A DNA stretch of 64,000 nt from Coriobacteriia bacterium (GCA_009784945.1 WQXH01000002.1:1-64000), one strand, 5' to 3'; counted from the first letter of the stretch, positions 39,251-49,499 are shown. Program-made: numbers and translations. Notes: generated from the letters alone by a model not told the origin.

Positions 39251-39976
39251 TTAGTCGATATTCGGCAAAGACATCAAATACACTTCCAACTCTGCCAGCG
39301 TGCCCTGTCTATAAGATGAAATGTCCACAGCGGTGTCATTTTCCAGAGAGTTGGTTACTAAGAAGACCTCGGCTCCCAGCTTTGCTGCCACCATGTCTTC
39401 AACTGCATTGTTGCCCGCCATGAGACACTGCTTGGGCTCCCTGCCAATTTTGGCAAAGATTTCTTCGTAATACTGAGGGTTAGGCTTACTAAAGCTGCTG
39501 TTTTCGTAGTGGCTCACGTAGAAAAAGTCTTGTTGAGTGAGCCCTGCCCATCCAAGCCGCGTGGTAACCGCACAAGGGGGAAAGAGTGGGTTAGTGGCGA
39601 GCACCACGGTGTAGCCCTTAGCAGGTAACGCACGCACCAGGCGCTCAGGAATGTCCGAAGGAGTGAGTATCGACTTGACGCTGTCAAACTCGTTGGTGTA
39701 AAAGTCCTCGCAGGCCGCCTCAATGTCTTGGCGCTGTTCGTCGTTAAGCGCAAGCTGCTTGGAGAAGGCCGCCCAAAACCGCTCTGCATTAATCTTTGAG
39801 CCATCATTTACCACCATGGCCTTGGTGCCTGCCCACACAGCCTTAACTGACTCATCAGCATCGAGCCCTCTGTTCGTAAACACTTTTTTGATTTTGGTAA
39901 AGTAGGTGGCAATAAATTCATCCTGCGAAAACTGGAGCAGGGTGCCATCGAGGTCTAATAGTATCGTGTTAATCAT
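39251..39976 (-). CDS. HAD-superfamily hydrolase
   Basis: ILLDLDGTLLQFSQDEFI; CLMAGNNAVEDMVAAKLGAEVFLVT. Confidence 0.85.
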   Translation of the reverse strand: MINTILLDLDGTLLQFSQDEFIATYFTKIKKVFTNRGLDADESVKAVWAGTKAMVVNDGSKINAERFWAAFSKQLALNDEQRQDIEAACEDFYTNEFDSVKSILTPSDIPERLVRALPAKGYTVVLATNPLFPPCAVTTRLGWAGLTQQDFFYVSHYENSSFSKPNPQYYEEIFAKIGREPKQCLMAGNNAVEDMVAAKLGAEVFLVTNSLENDTAVDISSYRQGTLAELEVYLMSLPNID

Positions 39977-39982
39977 GTTTGA

Positions 39983-41311
39983 TCACCTTTCAGGCACTGA
40001 GGGATAAAGCGCAGGTCTCCAGCTTAGTGCAGCAAGCTCCAGCTCAAGAGACTTTGCAATATCATCAGCGGTTTTATTATCGAGCGTTAAGCCGTCATCG
40101 TTAAACATCGTAGGAGGCAAAAGGAGCTTACTGTAACTGCTACGCGCCGGGTAGCGCCTTGCCTGCTCAATAATATCTTTTGCAGTTAAAAGTCCAGCAA
40201 CGTCTACATTGCCGCCAAAATAGTTATTGTTGATGGCAAGAATTCTCTTTTTCAGCTGAGGCCAAAGCTCGTGCAATACAGAAGCAAAAGCCTCGCCGGT
40301 TACCAACAACTGCTCTTTGTGAGCCTTAAGCTGCTCATACAAGGCTTTACTCTCGGGGCCATCAATCCAACTGCGGAGCATTCCAATGCCGTCTGCCAAA
40401 AGGGGGTACTCGCCATAATATCCTGCGGCTGGAAGATACTTAAGCACTTCTCCTGGCCAAGCTTTGATGAAGAATTCATCGGCCAGTTGCACCTGCGGCG
40501 CTCCACCTTTTAGCTGCTGGATGAGCGCGCGTGCACTACCTGCGGTGTCATAGCCTTTTTGTATCTTTGCATAGCGCGTATAGCCGTAAGGCACGATGCC
40601 CGTTGCCGTGATACCCGAGCGCTGAGCTATCCAAGCAAGTGTTTCATCCAATACAGCGCCATCGTTTATCTGAGGCTGCAACACGATTTGCGCCTTGCAC
40701 TCTATGCCCGCCTCCAGCAGATGCTCGAGAAGATCGATGCCTCGCGCATGGTTGTTGCCCATAAGCTGGGTGCGAACCCCAGGGTCTACTGCATGAAGCG
40801 AGACATTGAGCGGTGAAAGATGCATCCGAACGATGCGTTTTACGTCTTCATCACTCACATTCGTAAGCGTTACAAAATTGCCCTGCAAGAAGGAGAGTCG
40901 GTAGTCATCATCGCGAACGTACAATGAGGAGCGCATACCGCTCGGCAGCATCTTCATAAAGCAAAAGCTGCATTCATTGACACAATGTCTGAGACCGTCA
41001 AATATCACCTCGGCAAAGGTAATTCCCCAAGGCTCCCCCACTTGCCGAGTCAAAACATGCTGAGACAAACGGGCGTCGGAGGAACGAAGGGGTGCCCGGG
41101 GGACGTTTTCCTGACGCCCTTGTTCAACAGCAAGCTCTACCGCAAGTCCATCGCTCAGCCAGTGCCAATCCAAGATGTCACACAGCGGCTCTCCGTCAAC
41201 AGAGCACACCGCCATGCCAGGCTTGAGCCCTGCGCGCACAGCAGGCGAGCCGGCCTCAACCGAGACAATAGACGCACCAGCAGCGTCAAAACTTTTGTGT
41301 GAATACATCAT
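39983..41311 (-). CDS. PDZ / radical SAM / DUF512 protein
   Basis: PDZ-like N-terminus AGSPAVRAGLKPGMAVCSVDGEPLCDILDWHWL; CVNECSFCFMKMLPSGMRSSLYVRDDDYRLSFLQGNFVTLTN. Start placed at ATG 41311. Confidence 0.87.
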   Translation of the reverse strand: MMYSHKSFDAAGASIVSVEAGSPAVRAGLKPGMAVCSVDGEPLCDILDWHWLSDGLAVELAVEQGRQENVPRAPLRSSDARLSQHVLTRQVGEPWGITFAEVIFDGLRHCVNECSFCFMKMLPSGMRSSLYVRDDDYRLSFLQGNFVTLTNVSDEDVKRIVRMHLSPLNVSLHAVDPGVRTQLMGNNHARGIDLLEHLLEAGIECKAQIVLQPQINDGAVLDETLAWIAQRSGITATGIVPYGYTRYAKIQKGYDTAGSARALIQQLKGGAPQVQLADEFFIKAWPGEVLKYLPAAGYYGEYPLLADGIGMLRSWIDGPESKALYEQLKAHKEQLLVTGEAFASVLHELWPQLKKRILAINNNYFGGNVDVAGLLTAKDIIEQARRYPARSSYSKLLLPPTMFNDDGLTLDNKTADDIAKSLELELAALSWRPALYPSVPER

Positions 41312-41358
41312 GCAATTGAGAGTAGCACATGTTTGCTTGCTCAGAGAACTAGACAACA

Positions 41359-41395
41359 GAACATTTGTTTGTGTATACTAGGCAAACATATGTTT
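41359..41395. promoter_or_regulatory. Two SOS/LexA-like dyads 25 bp apart in divergent promoter region
   Basis: GAACATTTGTTT (41359-41370) and AAACATATGTTT (41384-41395) flanking TATACT (41374-41379); resemble GAAC-N4-GTTC with 1 and 2 mismatches. Confidence 0.45.
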
Positions 41396-41477
41396 TCTGG
41401 AGCAGATGGTTGGACTGGTGTTCCACTGGTCAGCGAGACACCAGCCCACTCCTTTGTTTCATTGTGAGAGGATACTC

Positions 41478-42737
41478 ATGGAACTTCTGGACAAACTGAC
41501 CATACTGGCAGATGCGGCCAAATACGATGTAGCCTGCACCAGTTGTGGAGTAAATCGCACGGCAGTCAAAGGACAGTTGGGCGATACAATGAAAGCTGGC
41601 ATCTGTCATTCGTTTTCTGCAGACGGCAGGTGTATTACTCTGCTCAAAGTGCTCTTTTCCAATGTGTGCAGCTACAATTGCTCGTATTGCGTAAACCGCC
41701 GTTCCAACGACGTGCCCCGCACCACCTTTACCCCTCGCGAGCTGGCTGAGCTGGTCATTGGCTTTTATCGCCGCAACTATATTGAGGGGCTCTTTCTCTC
41801 TTCTGCCGTGCTCAAAAGCCCTGATTACACTACCGAGCTCATGTGCAATGCCTTGCAGCTCTTACGCAGCTCTTACGGATTCAGGGGCTACATCCATGCC
41901 AAAGCCATACCCGGCACCTCCAATGATCTTTTGGTGCGGCTGGGTGTACTGGCCGACCGTGTAAGCCTGAATATCGAACTGCCTTCATCAGAGAGCCTCC
42001 GCCTTCTGGCACCCGAAAAGGGCAGAGAGAGCACGCTTGGGCCCATGGCCTTTGTGCGTGATGGTATCAAGGCTAACTACCAAGACAAGCAACTCTCCAC
42101 CCTCAAACGCACCCGCTTTGTGCCCGCTGGTCAAAGTACCCAAATGATCGTAGGAGCAACACCAGAAAGCGATTACCAGATCTTAAAGCTTTCATCAAGC
42201 CTCTATAGAAACATGGAACTCAAGCGGGTGTTCTTTAGTGCCTACATTCCCGTAAACACAGACCCCCTACTGCCTTCTGGCATCGAGACTCCCCTCCTGC
42301 GCGAACACCGCCTGTATCAGGCCGACTGGCTCATGCGCTTCTACGAGTTTAACGTAGATGAAATCATTGGCGCAGACGACCCTTTTCTTGACCCCTTGGT
42401 AGACCCTAAATGCAACTGGGCGCTCAAGCACATTGATCAGTTTCCGGCAGAAATCAACAAGGTGCCTTACGAAATGCTGCTGAGAATACCAGGTATTGGG
42501 GTGCGCGGTGCCAAGCGTATTGCCATGGCGCGCCGCCAAAGGAGCCTGAGGTTTGAGGACTTGAAGCGCCTCAAGATAAGCCTCAAGCGGGCCCAGTATT
42601 TTATCACCTGTAACGGCGCCTACGCCCAAGGAGTGGTCTTTGACCCCACTTCTATTTATGCAGAGCTCGCTGGTGAGACCAAAAAGCGGCGTTTTAAGGG
42701 GGTGCTCGATGGACAGCTTCAGCTACTTGATTGCTGA
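41478..42737 (+). CDS. Putative DNA modification/repair radical SAM protein (TIGR03916-like) with C-terminal HhH
   Basis: LFSNVCSYNCSYCVNRRSNDVPRTTFTPRELAELVIGFYRRNYIEGLFLSSAV; MLLRIPGIGVRGAKRIAMARR. Start at ATG 41478 after GAGAGGAT. Confidence 0.87.
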   Translation: MELLDKLTILADAAKYDVACTSCGVNRTAVKGQLGDTMKAGICHSFSADGRCITLLKVLFSNVCSYNCSYCVNRRSNDVPRTTFTPRELAELVIGFYRRNYIEGLFLSSAVLKSPDYTTELMCNALQLLRSSYGFRGYIHAKAIPGTSNDLLVRLGVLADRVSLNIELPSSESLRLLAPEKGRESTLGPMAFVRDGIKANYQDKQLSTLKRTRFVPAGQSTQMIVGATPESDYQILKLSSSLYRNMELKRVFFSAYIPVNTDPLLPSGIETPLLREHRLYQADWLMRFYEFNVDEIIGADDPFLDPLVDPKCNWALKHIDQFPAEINKVPYEMLLRIPGIGVRGAKRIAMARRQRSLRFEDLKRLKISLKRAQYFITCNGAYAQGVVFDPTSIYAELAGETKKRRFKGVLDGQLQLLDC

Positions 42738-43611
42738 CGCAGAGCTGGGCAGCTTTAGCACCCTGGTTGATGATGCTGAGCTTATCTATCTCTACGACGG
42801 CACGCTGGAGGGCATGTTAAGCGCAATCTTTGCCGCCTATGGGCGCCACGAGGATCCGCAAAACATCGTAGTAGCAGACGACTTACAAGAAAGCATGCTT
42901 TGCTCCTACGTGCCCATCAAAACCGAGGAGCGTTACGCAGCCCGCGTCAAGAATGGCATCATAGAAAAACTCGGCGATCGCGTCTATGAAGATGTTAAGC
43001 GGGTATTTTTATCCGATGACACTGCAAAGGGCGGCATACTCCTGCGCTATCTGCGTTACGCCTTTAAGGCGGGTCGCTGGTCTTTTACCCACCTGTCCGA
43101 GCCGCCGGTTGCCGACTTCATTGAACTAAGAAGGCAAGTTGAAAATGAGGCACATTACATGCTGATGTTCATACGCTTTGCTCACCTGGAAAATGGAATC
43201 TTCTACTCACACATTGAGCCTAAGGCGAGCGTTGTGCCCTTGATAACCGATCACTTTGCTAAACGCCTCAATGTGCAGCCCTTCATCATCTACGACAGCG
43301 TGCATGGCCTCGCCAGTGTCTATGACACCAACCGCTGGTGGCTGGTGAGTGCCGATGACATCCAGCTGCCTGCACAAAGCCAACTTGAGGGCGATTTTCA
43401 AGCGCTTTGGCAATCTTTTTATGACACCATAGCCATTAAGGAAAGAACCAACCCCCGCTGTCAGCGCAACTTCATGCCCAAGCGCTTTTGGGGCAACATG
43501 TGCGAGCACATCCCGCCAGAGCTTCGCAAACAAAGACCCGAAACCAAAACCCCCACCGAAGCCGCCCGCCTTTTGGCCGCCAACCAAAAGCTGCTTATAG
43601 AGCCCCAGTAA
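42709..43611 (+). CDS. Probable DNA metabolism protein (TIGR03915/DUF4130-like)
   Basis: LIYLYDGTLEGMLSAIFAAYGRHEDPQNI, C-terminal MPKRFWGNMCEHIP; overlaps previous gene by 29 bp. Confidence 0.82.
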   Translation: MDSFSYLIADAELGSFSTLVDDAELIYLYDGTLEGMLSAIFAAYGRHEDPQNIVVADDLQESMLCSYVPIKTEERYAARVKNGIIEKLGDRVYEDVKRVFLSDDTAKGGILLRYLRYAFKAGRWSFTHLSEPPVADFIELRRQVENEAHYMLMFIRFAHLENGIFYSHIEPKASVVPLITDHFAKRLNVQPFIIYDSVHGLASVYDTNRWWLVSADDIQLPAQSQLEGDFQALWQSFYDTIAIKERTNPRCQRNFMPKRFWGNMCEHIPPELRKQRPETKTPTEAARLLAANQKLLIEPQ

Positions 43612-43653
43612 ATCTCGCTCTACAGGCCTGGGCATAACTACCTGCCGTTCTTG

Positions 43654-44493
43654 CTACTGCCCCACTAGCTGCTCAAGGGCAGTTACCACGGCAGTGATTT
43701 GTTCTTGAGGTGTGGAGGCACCTGCGGTAACGCCAACTTTTTGCACTCCAGTAAACCAAATGGGGTCTATTTCTTCTGGACGCTCTATATGATGCGTATT
43801 GGAGCATGCCTGTTCGCATATTTGTGCCAAGCGGGTAGTGTTGCCAGAATTACGGCCTCCTACCACCACCATGGCATCTACCTCATGCGCTAGTTGCTCG
43901 GCAGATTCTTGGCGCTGCGTGGTAGCAAAACAGATGGTGTTTTTGACCAGCGGGTTAATCCAGCGATCTTCGAGTGCAGCAACTATAGCATCAAGGTTTT
44001 CTCTGTTTTGAGTGGTTTGAACAACGATGCCCAAAGGGCCAAGCGGCAGCTCCTTAGGTAAATCCTTGGGGCATTGCACTACGAGGGATTGCGAGCCCGC
44101 ATGGGCGTCAATGCCCTCGACCTCTGGATGCCCCTTCTCCCCAACTATGAGCACGGCGTAACCCTGCTCCTTGAGTTCGGTGGCTGCTTTTTGCGCCTTT
44201 TTTACATAGGGGCAGGTGGCATCAGCAACGATGAGCCCCCGCTCTCTTGCCTTTTCAATGACTTGAGGAGCCACGCCATGAGAGCGAATGACCAAAACTC
44301 CCTCGGGCACTTCTTCTACTGTCTGCACCTCTTTGATACCTTCTGCTGCCAGCTCTGCAACGACCTGAGGGTTATGGATCAAAGGGCCCAGCGTATGCAC
44401 CCTCTCGTACCTTGAAGACGAAAGAGCCGTAAGCGAAAGTGCTCGCTCCACGCCATAGCAGGCTCCAGCATATTTGGCCAGCTTGACCTCCAT
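43654..44493 (-). CDS. ispH: 4-hydroxy-3-methylbut-2-enyl diphosphate reductase
   Basis: AKYAGACYGVERAL, HTLGPLIHNPQVV, VIRSHGVAP, DATCPYVKKAQ, VGGRNSGNTTRL. Confidence 0.95.
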   Translation of the reverse strand: MEVKLAKYAGACYGVERALSLTALSSSRYERVHTLGPLIHNPQVVAELAAEGIKEVQTVEEVPEGVLVIRSHGVAPQVIEKARERGLIVADATCPYVKKAQKAATELKEQGYAVLIVGEKGHPEVEGIDAHAGSQSLVVQCPKDLPKELPLGPLGIVVQTTQNRENLDAIVAALEDRWINPLVKNTICFATTQRQESAEQLAHEVDAMVVVGGRNSGNTTRLAQICEQACSNTHHIERPEEIDPIWFTGVQKVGVTAGASTPQEQITAVVTALEQLVGQ

Positions 44494-44495
44494 GC

Positions 44496-45197
44496 TTACT
44501 CTGGCTCGGGAAGCGCGTAAATGGCGGTCATGATATCTTGGGTAAAGCGCTTGGCTTTTTCGCTCTTGGGCAGCCCTTCGTAAGCCGGGTCATCGAGGCT
44601 CATAGGCTCGCCAAAGGCCAGCTTAATCTTTGGGAGGCGCCAGAGTTTTGAGCCCTCGGGGCTGATCTTTTCTGTATTCCAAAGCCTGAGAGGTACTACC
44701 CGTGCCTTTGCAAGGCTGGCTATCATTGCAATGCCTTCGTGCACCTTGCGCTGGCCGTCAACAAGGTCTTCACCTCTGCCACGGGTTCCCTCGGGAAAGA
44801 TGCCTACAATTTCATTGCGCTTCAGCATGGCCGCCGAGCGCTTAATTGCCTTGATATCACCTGAGTCTCGCTTAACGGGGTAGACGCCCAGCCACGATGC
44901 CCCACGCCGAATGCCCTTGAGCTTGAAGAACTCCTCCTTGCCAATGAAGCGTACTGTGCGTGGGCGCATGGCTATCATCACAAAGAGTGGATCGAGGTAG
45001 GAACGATGATTGCCGGCAAGTATGAAACCTTCATCTAAGGAGCAAATCTTTGCTGCGCCCTTTATCTTGCATCTAAAGAGTGGCGTAAAGACGATGCGAA
45101 TGACCACTGCAAAAATGTGGTCAAACACTCTTGGCGTGCCCTTGCCTTTATTGATGGGGTTGTCGTAGAAGTAATCAAGCGGTTGCATGGGCCGCAA
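44496..45197 (-). CDS. plsC: 1-acyl-sn-glycerol-3-phosphate acyltransferase
   Basis: ILAGNHRSYLDPLFV, VGIFPEGTRGRGEDL. Confidence 0.92.
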   Translation of the reverse strand: MRPMQPLDYFYDNPINKGKGTPRVFDHIFAVVIRIVFTPLFRCKIKGAAKICSLDEGFILAGNHRSYLDPLFVMIAMRPRTVRFIGKEEFFKLKGIRRGASWLGVYPVKRDSGDIKAIKRSAAMLKRNEIVGIFPEGTRGRGEDLVDGQRKVHEGIAMIASLAKARVVPLRLWNTEKISPEGSKLWRLPKIKLAFGEPMSLDDPAYEGLPKSEKAKRFTQDIMTAIYALPEPE

Positions 45198-45849
45198 TCC
45201 AATCCACTACTTCGTTAATGCCCATGGCGCTGGTATCGAGGGTAAGCGCATCATCGGCTGCTACGAGAGGAGAATGCTCTCGCTCACTGTCATAGGTATC
45301 GCGCCGTATAATCTCTGCCAGTATCTCTTCTCTGTTCATATTTGGAGCATCCTTGCCAAAGCGTCTCAGGTTTTGCTCCAGGCGACGCGCGGCGCGCACC
45401 TCAGGGCTTGCTGTAAGATATATCTTGAGCTCGGCGTTGGGAAAGACCGCAGTGCCGATATCTCTACCTTCCATAACGGTGTCTTGCAAAACACCAATTC
45501 TTTGCTGCTGGGCAACTAGCGCCTCTCTCACACCCAAAACAGCTGATACGGGAGAAACAGCCTTGTCTGTTTGGGGCAGGCGAATCTCCTTGCTCACATC
45601 TTGGCTATTAATAAACACTTTGCTGGGCAAAGGCTCCCCTGGCAAATAACCAAAGCTGATAGGCTCGCTGGAGGCAATAGACGTAAGCTCAGCTTCATCG
45701 TCTAGCGCAACATCCCTTTCTAGAGCGCGCCAGGCAACGGCTCGATACATGGCACCGGTGTCCAGGTAGGCAAAACCCAGCTTTTGGGCTACCAGCTTGG
45801 CAACCGTGGATTTACCCGAGCCTGCTGGTCCATCTATGGCAATGATCAT
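45175..45849 (-). CDS. cmk: Cytidylate kinase
   Basis: IIAIDGPAGSGKSTVAKLVAQKLGFAYLDTGAMYRAVAWRAL, VMEGRDIGTAVFPNAELKIYLTASPEVRA. Confidence 0.95.
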   Translation of the reverse strand: MIIAIDGPAGSGKSTVAKLVAQKLGFAYLDTGAMYRAVAWRALERDVALDDEAELTSIASSEPISFGYLPGEPLPSKVFINSQDVSKEIRLPQTDKAVSPVSAVLGVREALVAQQQRIGVLQDTVMEGRDIGTAVFPNAELKIYLTASPEVRAARRLEQNLRRFGKDAPNMNREEILAEIIRRDTYDSEREHSPLVAADDALTLDTSAMGINEVVDWIAAHATA

Positions 45850-45882
45850 GTTTTTCTCCTTGTGAGGTAGAGCGGTTTCATC

Positions 45883-46992
45883 CTAGCATTCCTGACGAGA
45901 AAAGAGCTGTTCAAAAGCTGTTATGGTCGCAAGGGTGTTTTCCTCATTGCCCACGCCTACACGCAGGCCGCCTCCAAAGGCAAAGGGGCGTACAATAACT
46001 CCCTTTTTGAGCAGCTGCTCAAAAGTTTGCTGAGACTCAGGAACAAAGACCCAAACGAAGTTGGCATGACTCTCGTAGTATCTGAGCCCCAGGCTGTCAA
46101 ACGCTTTGCAGAGCCTGGCGCGCTGCTCAGCGTTGATAGCTCGTCTACGCTCCAGCTCCTCGACTTGCCCCAAGCTGGCAAGGGCTCCTGCTTGTGCCAC
46201 AGAATTAACGTTAAAAGGCTCTCGCACTTTGTCAATAGCCTCGATGACTGGCTCAGGTGCAAAGCCATACCCTACTCGTGCGCCCGCAAGGCCATATATC
46301 TTTGAAAAGGTATGCAAAATGACGACTGGCTTTTTGCCGTCATAAAAACTCAGAGGCATCATATGCTGCGGGGCAGATACATACTCGTTATAGGCCAGGT
46401 CGAGCACCACCATGACGTGCCTTGGCACCTCGTTCATGAAGAGTTCTAACTCTTCATGTGTGATGATGCCGCCAGTTGGATTATTGGGCGAGCAAAGAAA
46501 TACCATTTTGGTCTCTGGCGTGATGGCAGCCAGCAAAGCCTTTAGGTCAAAGCGCCCGTCATTGGTAAGAGACACCTCATCATACTTTGCGCCGGTAATC
46601 TGCGCAGCCATTCGATATACAATAAACGATGGCCAGCAGTAGACTACGTGGCTCTCAGGACTCAGGCAGGCTTTTGCTAAAAGCATCAAGAGCTCGTTGG
46701 TACCGTTTCCTACCATAATCTGCTCAAAGGGTATTTGATGCTCCCCTGCCAGTCCTTGTTTTAGCTCATGGCAAGATCCGTCACAGTATTCATTGAGACC
46801 CCTGAGGCTCTCTTGCATTGCCCCCAGTGCGGCAGGAAAAGGAGGGAAGGGGCTTTCATTGGAAGAAAGCTTATGGATGGTCTTTGTTTCGGCTATCTCA
46901 AGGATCTGCTCTTCGCGCAAACCCGGTTGATAGGGCGTCATAGCATCAAGCTCGGGTTTAAAGAAGTTAGTCCAGTTCATCGCCGCTCCCAT
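45883..46992 (-). CDS. hisC: Histidinol-phosphate aminotransferase
   Basis: KLSSNESPFPPFPAAL, VGNGTNELLMLL, CSPNNPTGGIIT, HTFSKIYGLAGARVGYGFA. Confidence 0.93.
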   Translation of the reverse strand: MGAAMNWTNFFKPELDAMTPYQPGLREEQILEIAETKTIHKLSSNESPFPPFPAALGAMQESLRGLNEYCDGSCHELKQGLAGEHQIPFEQIMVGNGTNELLMLLAKACLSPESHVVYCWPSFIVYRMAAQITGAKYDEVSLTNDGRFDLKALLAAITPETKMVFLCSPNNPTGGIITHEELELFMNEVPRHVMVVLDLAYNEYVSAPQHMMPLSFYDGKKPVVILHTFSKIYGLAGARVGYGFAPEPVIEAIDKVREPFNVNSVAQAGALASLGQVEELERRRAINAEQRARLCKAFDSLGLRYYESHANFVWVFVPESQQTFEQLLKKGVIVRPFAFGGGLRVGVGNEENTLATITAFEQLFSRQEC

Positions 46993-47017
46993 TCTTCGGT
47001 CTCAATTCCTTTATTCC

Positions 47018-47452
47018 TCATCCACTCGAACCAAAACCGCTGCTACTGCGAGCTGTTTCGTCCAGTTCATCGCACTCAACTATCGTAATATGAGGTACGG
47101 GCAGTATGACCAGCTGGGCAATCCTTTGCCCGCGTTTGATACTGATGGTGTTTTCTGCATCGGTGTTGAGGGCGATAACTTTGATCTCTCCTCTATACTG
47201 GCTGTCAATGAGCCCTGGGGTATTGACTATGGTAAGACCCTGCCTGAGAGCAAGACCGCTGCGGGGCTGCACAAAACCTGCATAACCCTCTGGAATTGCT
47301 ACGGCAATGCCTGTAGGCACCAGCATGCGCTTGCCAGGACTAATCTCCAGCTCCTCAGTTGCAATGAGATCCAAGCCGGCATCCCCCGGGTAGGCATACT
47401 GCGGCAAAGTGAGCTCTTTATCCAGACGTTTGATCTTGAGCGTTACCGTCAT
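47018..47452 (-). CDS. dut: dUTP diphosphatase
   Basis: YPGDAGLDLIATEELEISPGKRMLVPTGIAVAIPEGYAGFVQPRSGLALRQGLTIVNTPGLIDSQYRGEI, C-terminal RSSSGFGSSG. Confidence 0.95.
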   Translation of the reverse strand: MTVTLKIKRLDKELTLPQYAYPGDAGLDLIATEELEISPGKRMLVPTGIAVAIPEGYAGFVQPRSGLALRQGLTIVNTPGLIDSQYRGEIKVIALNTDAENTISIKRGQRIAQLVILPVPHITIVECDELDETARSSSGFGSSG

Positions 47453-47453
47453 G

Positions 47454-47954
47454 CTACATTCCCTTGAGGGCGCTTTGGAATTCCTCGATATCTTTAAAGT
47501 CTTTGTACACTGAGGCAAAGCGGATATAGGCTACGTCATCAATGCTTCTAAGGCGTTCAAGTACCATGTCGCCTAGTTTGTCAGAGCGCACTTCTCTACG
47601 CGGTAAATCATTGAGCTCCTCTTCAACACTGGAGATGAGCGCCTCTAGGTCGTCTAAAGGTATGTCACGCTTTACCGTAGCAGTAAGCAGGCCAAAGAGC
47701 AGCTTTTCTCGATCAAAAGGCTCAGAGCTTTTATCTCGTTTAAGCACAATGAGCGGCTGGTCCTTGAGGGATTCAACCGTGGTAAAGCGGCACTCGCACT
47801 GCTCGCACTCTCGGCGGCGTCTAATCTGTCGCCCGTCGTCAGAGGGGCGAGAGTCAATAACTCGGGATTCAGTTGAACCACACTGCCTGCAGAGCACGCA
47901 AACTCCTTCACTAGAACACTCAGGTAGCTTCTTGAGATGTAGGTGGTTTCCCAA
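47454..47954 (-). CDS. nrdR: Transcriptional repressor NrdR
   Basis: CRQCGSTESRVIDSRPSDDGRQIRRRRECEQCECRFTTVE, ATP-cone, VAYIRFASVYKDF; true start may be internal. Confidence 0.93.
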   Translation of the reverse strand: MGNHLHLKKLPECSSEGVCVLCRQCGSTESRVIDSRPSDDGRQIRRRRECEQCECRFTTVESLKDQPLIVLKRDKSSEPFDREKLLFGLLTATVKRDIPLDDLEALISSVEEELNDLPRREVRSDKLGDMVLERLRSIDDVAYIRFASVYKDFKDIEEFQSALKGM

Positions 47955-47971
47955 GAATTACTGTGAGTATT

Positions 47972-49429
47972 TTAGCTTAAGAGGCCGCATTCCATAAGGG
48001 CGGCTTCGGCACTGGTGATCATCATCTCTCTAAAATTGATATCTAGGTATCTATTTAAGGGCATTACTGCCACTATCCTTCCTTGCCAAGTCATTTGCGC
48101 ATTACCTTCTCGATAGGCAAGGCGCCTCTTGATTATCAGGCGATAATGGTCTCCATTGAAGATGTCAATATCGCCGGGAATGCGAAACTCAGCAGTACCC
48201 TGCCTGAGCACCATCCGTCTGCGGCATATGTGCTCTACCTTGCCTTGCTTGCTTTTTTGCTTGCGAGCATTAGCTTGCTTTTTAACACTAGCTTGCTTGT
48301 TGGCATCGGCCTTTTGGTTGCTGTCTGGTTTGCTACTCGTCTGATCTTCGCTCGCTTGGCTGCTGGCTGCTTGGTTGTTGCTGGTCTCTTGCTTGCCGTT
48401 TGCCTCATTGTTGCCACTTGATTGGCTGCTGCCCTCCGCTTGGTTGTTGAGAGCCTGGTTGCCCTCTGCTTCTCTTCGAGATCCTACTACTCTAATAAGC
48501 TGAGCATTAGGCATTATCAAAAAGTAGAGAAGGGGTGTAGCAAGAAATACTGCAACCATAGCCGCGGCAATCGCCAGGGGAAAACTCGAGGGCTCTGGCT
48601 GGGCAAGTGGCACAGGAGGTTGCTCTATTGCTCTCGTGATAGTGGCGTGAGAGGGCTCTGCCACAGGCTCATCCTCCTCTTCTGCAACCAATGCATATAC
48701 ACCTGTAATAACCATTTGTCCAATAGAAGAGACGATCTCGCCTGCGTAGTTTGCTACTACATCGTAGTAGGCAACCTCATGGAGGCCTTCTTGGCCGCGG
48801 TAGGTGACATGAGCCGTATAGTTATTGGGATAGCCAAGGGAGTCTCTTCCTGCTACTTCATAGGTCACATCTAAGATCTTTAGTGTGGCTGCCATGGTAG
48901 CTCCTGGTGTCGTATCGCTTACCACATCAAAAGATTGATGAGTAGGAAGCCGGGTGACATCGTTATCGGGAAGCTCTGTGATGGTCTTTTGTTTGTCTAC
49001 TTGTACTAAATAGGACTGTGTTGCTTCATAGACCGTATAAGGATTGGTGGGGTCAAGGTCTAAGGAGCCTTGATATTCACCATCATCAATAGCGTAACTT
49101 GAAGGAAGGTAAGCACTCCAGTTTCCATGATCATGGGCTGGAACCTGGCTGTGTGTTTGACGCGTATATTCTCTTTTTGATGGAATGTAGAGTGGATCAA
49201 CACTGCGTGAAGAGCTTTCGAGTATATAGCTTTGCTTGCCTTCTTCAAGAGTGCTTGGTAGTGTGGGCGCTACTTGGGTAGAAAGGTATGTGATAGATAA
49301 GGTGAGTGTGCCATCATCATTAATGGTAGTTGTCTCATCTGCATAGGCCATAGGCGTGGCGATGAGCGAGAGAGCCACCATGGTTGATAGGGTGAATGCG
49401 ATATATCGCTTGGGTTTTAATCTCGACAT
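47972..49429 (-). CDS. Membrane-anchored protein with signal peptide, extracellular region, TM, Gln/Ser/Lys-rich linker and cytoplasmic C-terminal domain
   Basis: Signal MVALSLIATPMAYA; TM FPLAIAAAMVAVFLATPLLYFLIM; low-complexity linker SSQSSGNNEANGKQETSNNQAASSQASEDQTSS; conserved-looking basic C-terminus. Confidence 0.7.
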   Translation of the reverse strand: MSRLKPKRYIAFTLSTMVALSLIATPMAYADETTTINDDGTLTLSITYLSTQVAPTLPSTLEEGKQSYILESSSRSVDPLYIPSKREYTRQTHSQVPAHDHGNWSAYLPSSYAIDDGEYQGSLDLDPTNPYTVYEATQSYLVQVDKQKTITELPDNDVTRLPTHQSFDVVSDTTPGATMAATLKILDVTYEVAGRDSLGYPNNYTAHVTYRGQEGLHEVAYYDVVANYAGEIVSSIGQMVITGVYALVAEEEDEPVAEPSHATITRAIEQPPVPLAQPEPSSFPLAIAAAMVAVFLATPLLYFLIMPNAQLIRVVGSRREAEGNQALNNQAEGSSQSSGNNEANGKQETSNNQAASSQASEDQTSSKPDSNQKADANKQASVKKQANARKQKSKQGKVEHICRRRMVLRQGTAEFRIPGDIDIFNGDHYRLIIKRRLAYREGNAQMTWQGRIVAVMPLNRYLDINFREMMITSAEAALMECGLLS

Positions 49430-49499
49430 TACAACTCCTTTAATACTTTGAAATCAAGCCTTATATCCAGGAAGGTGAAGGGTTTTCGAATATCTAAAA

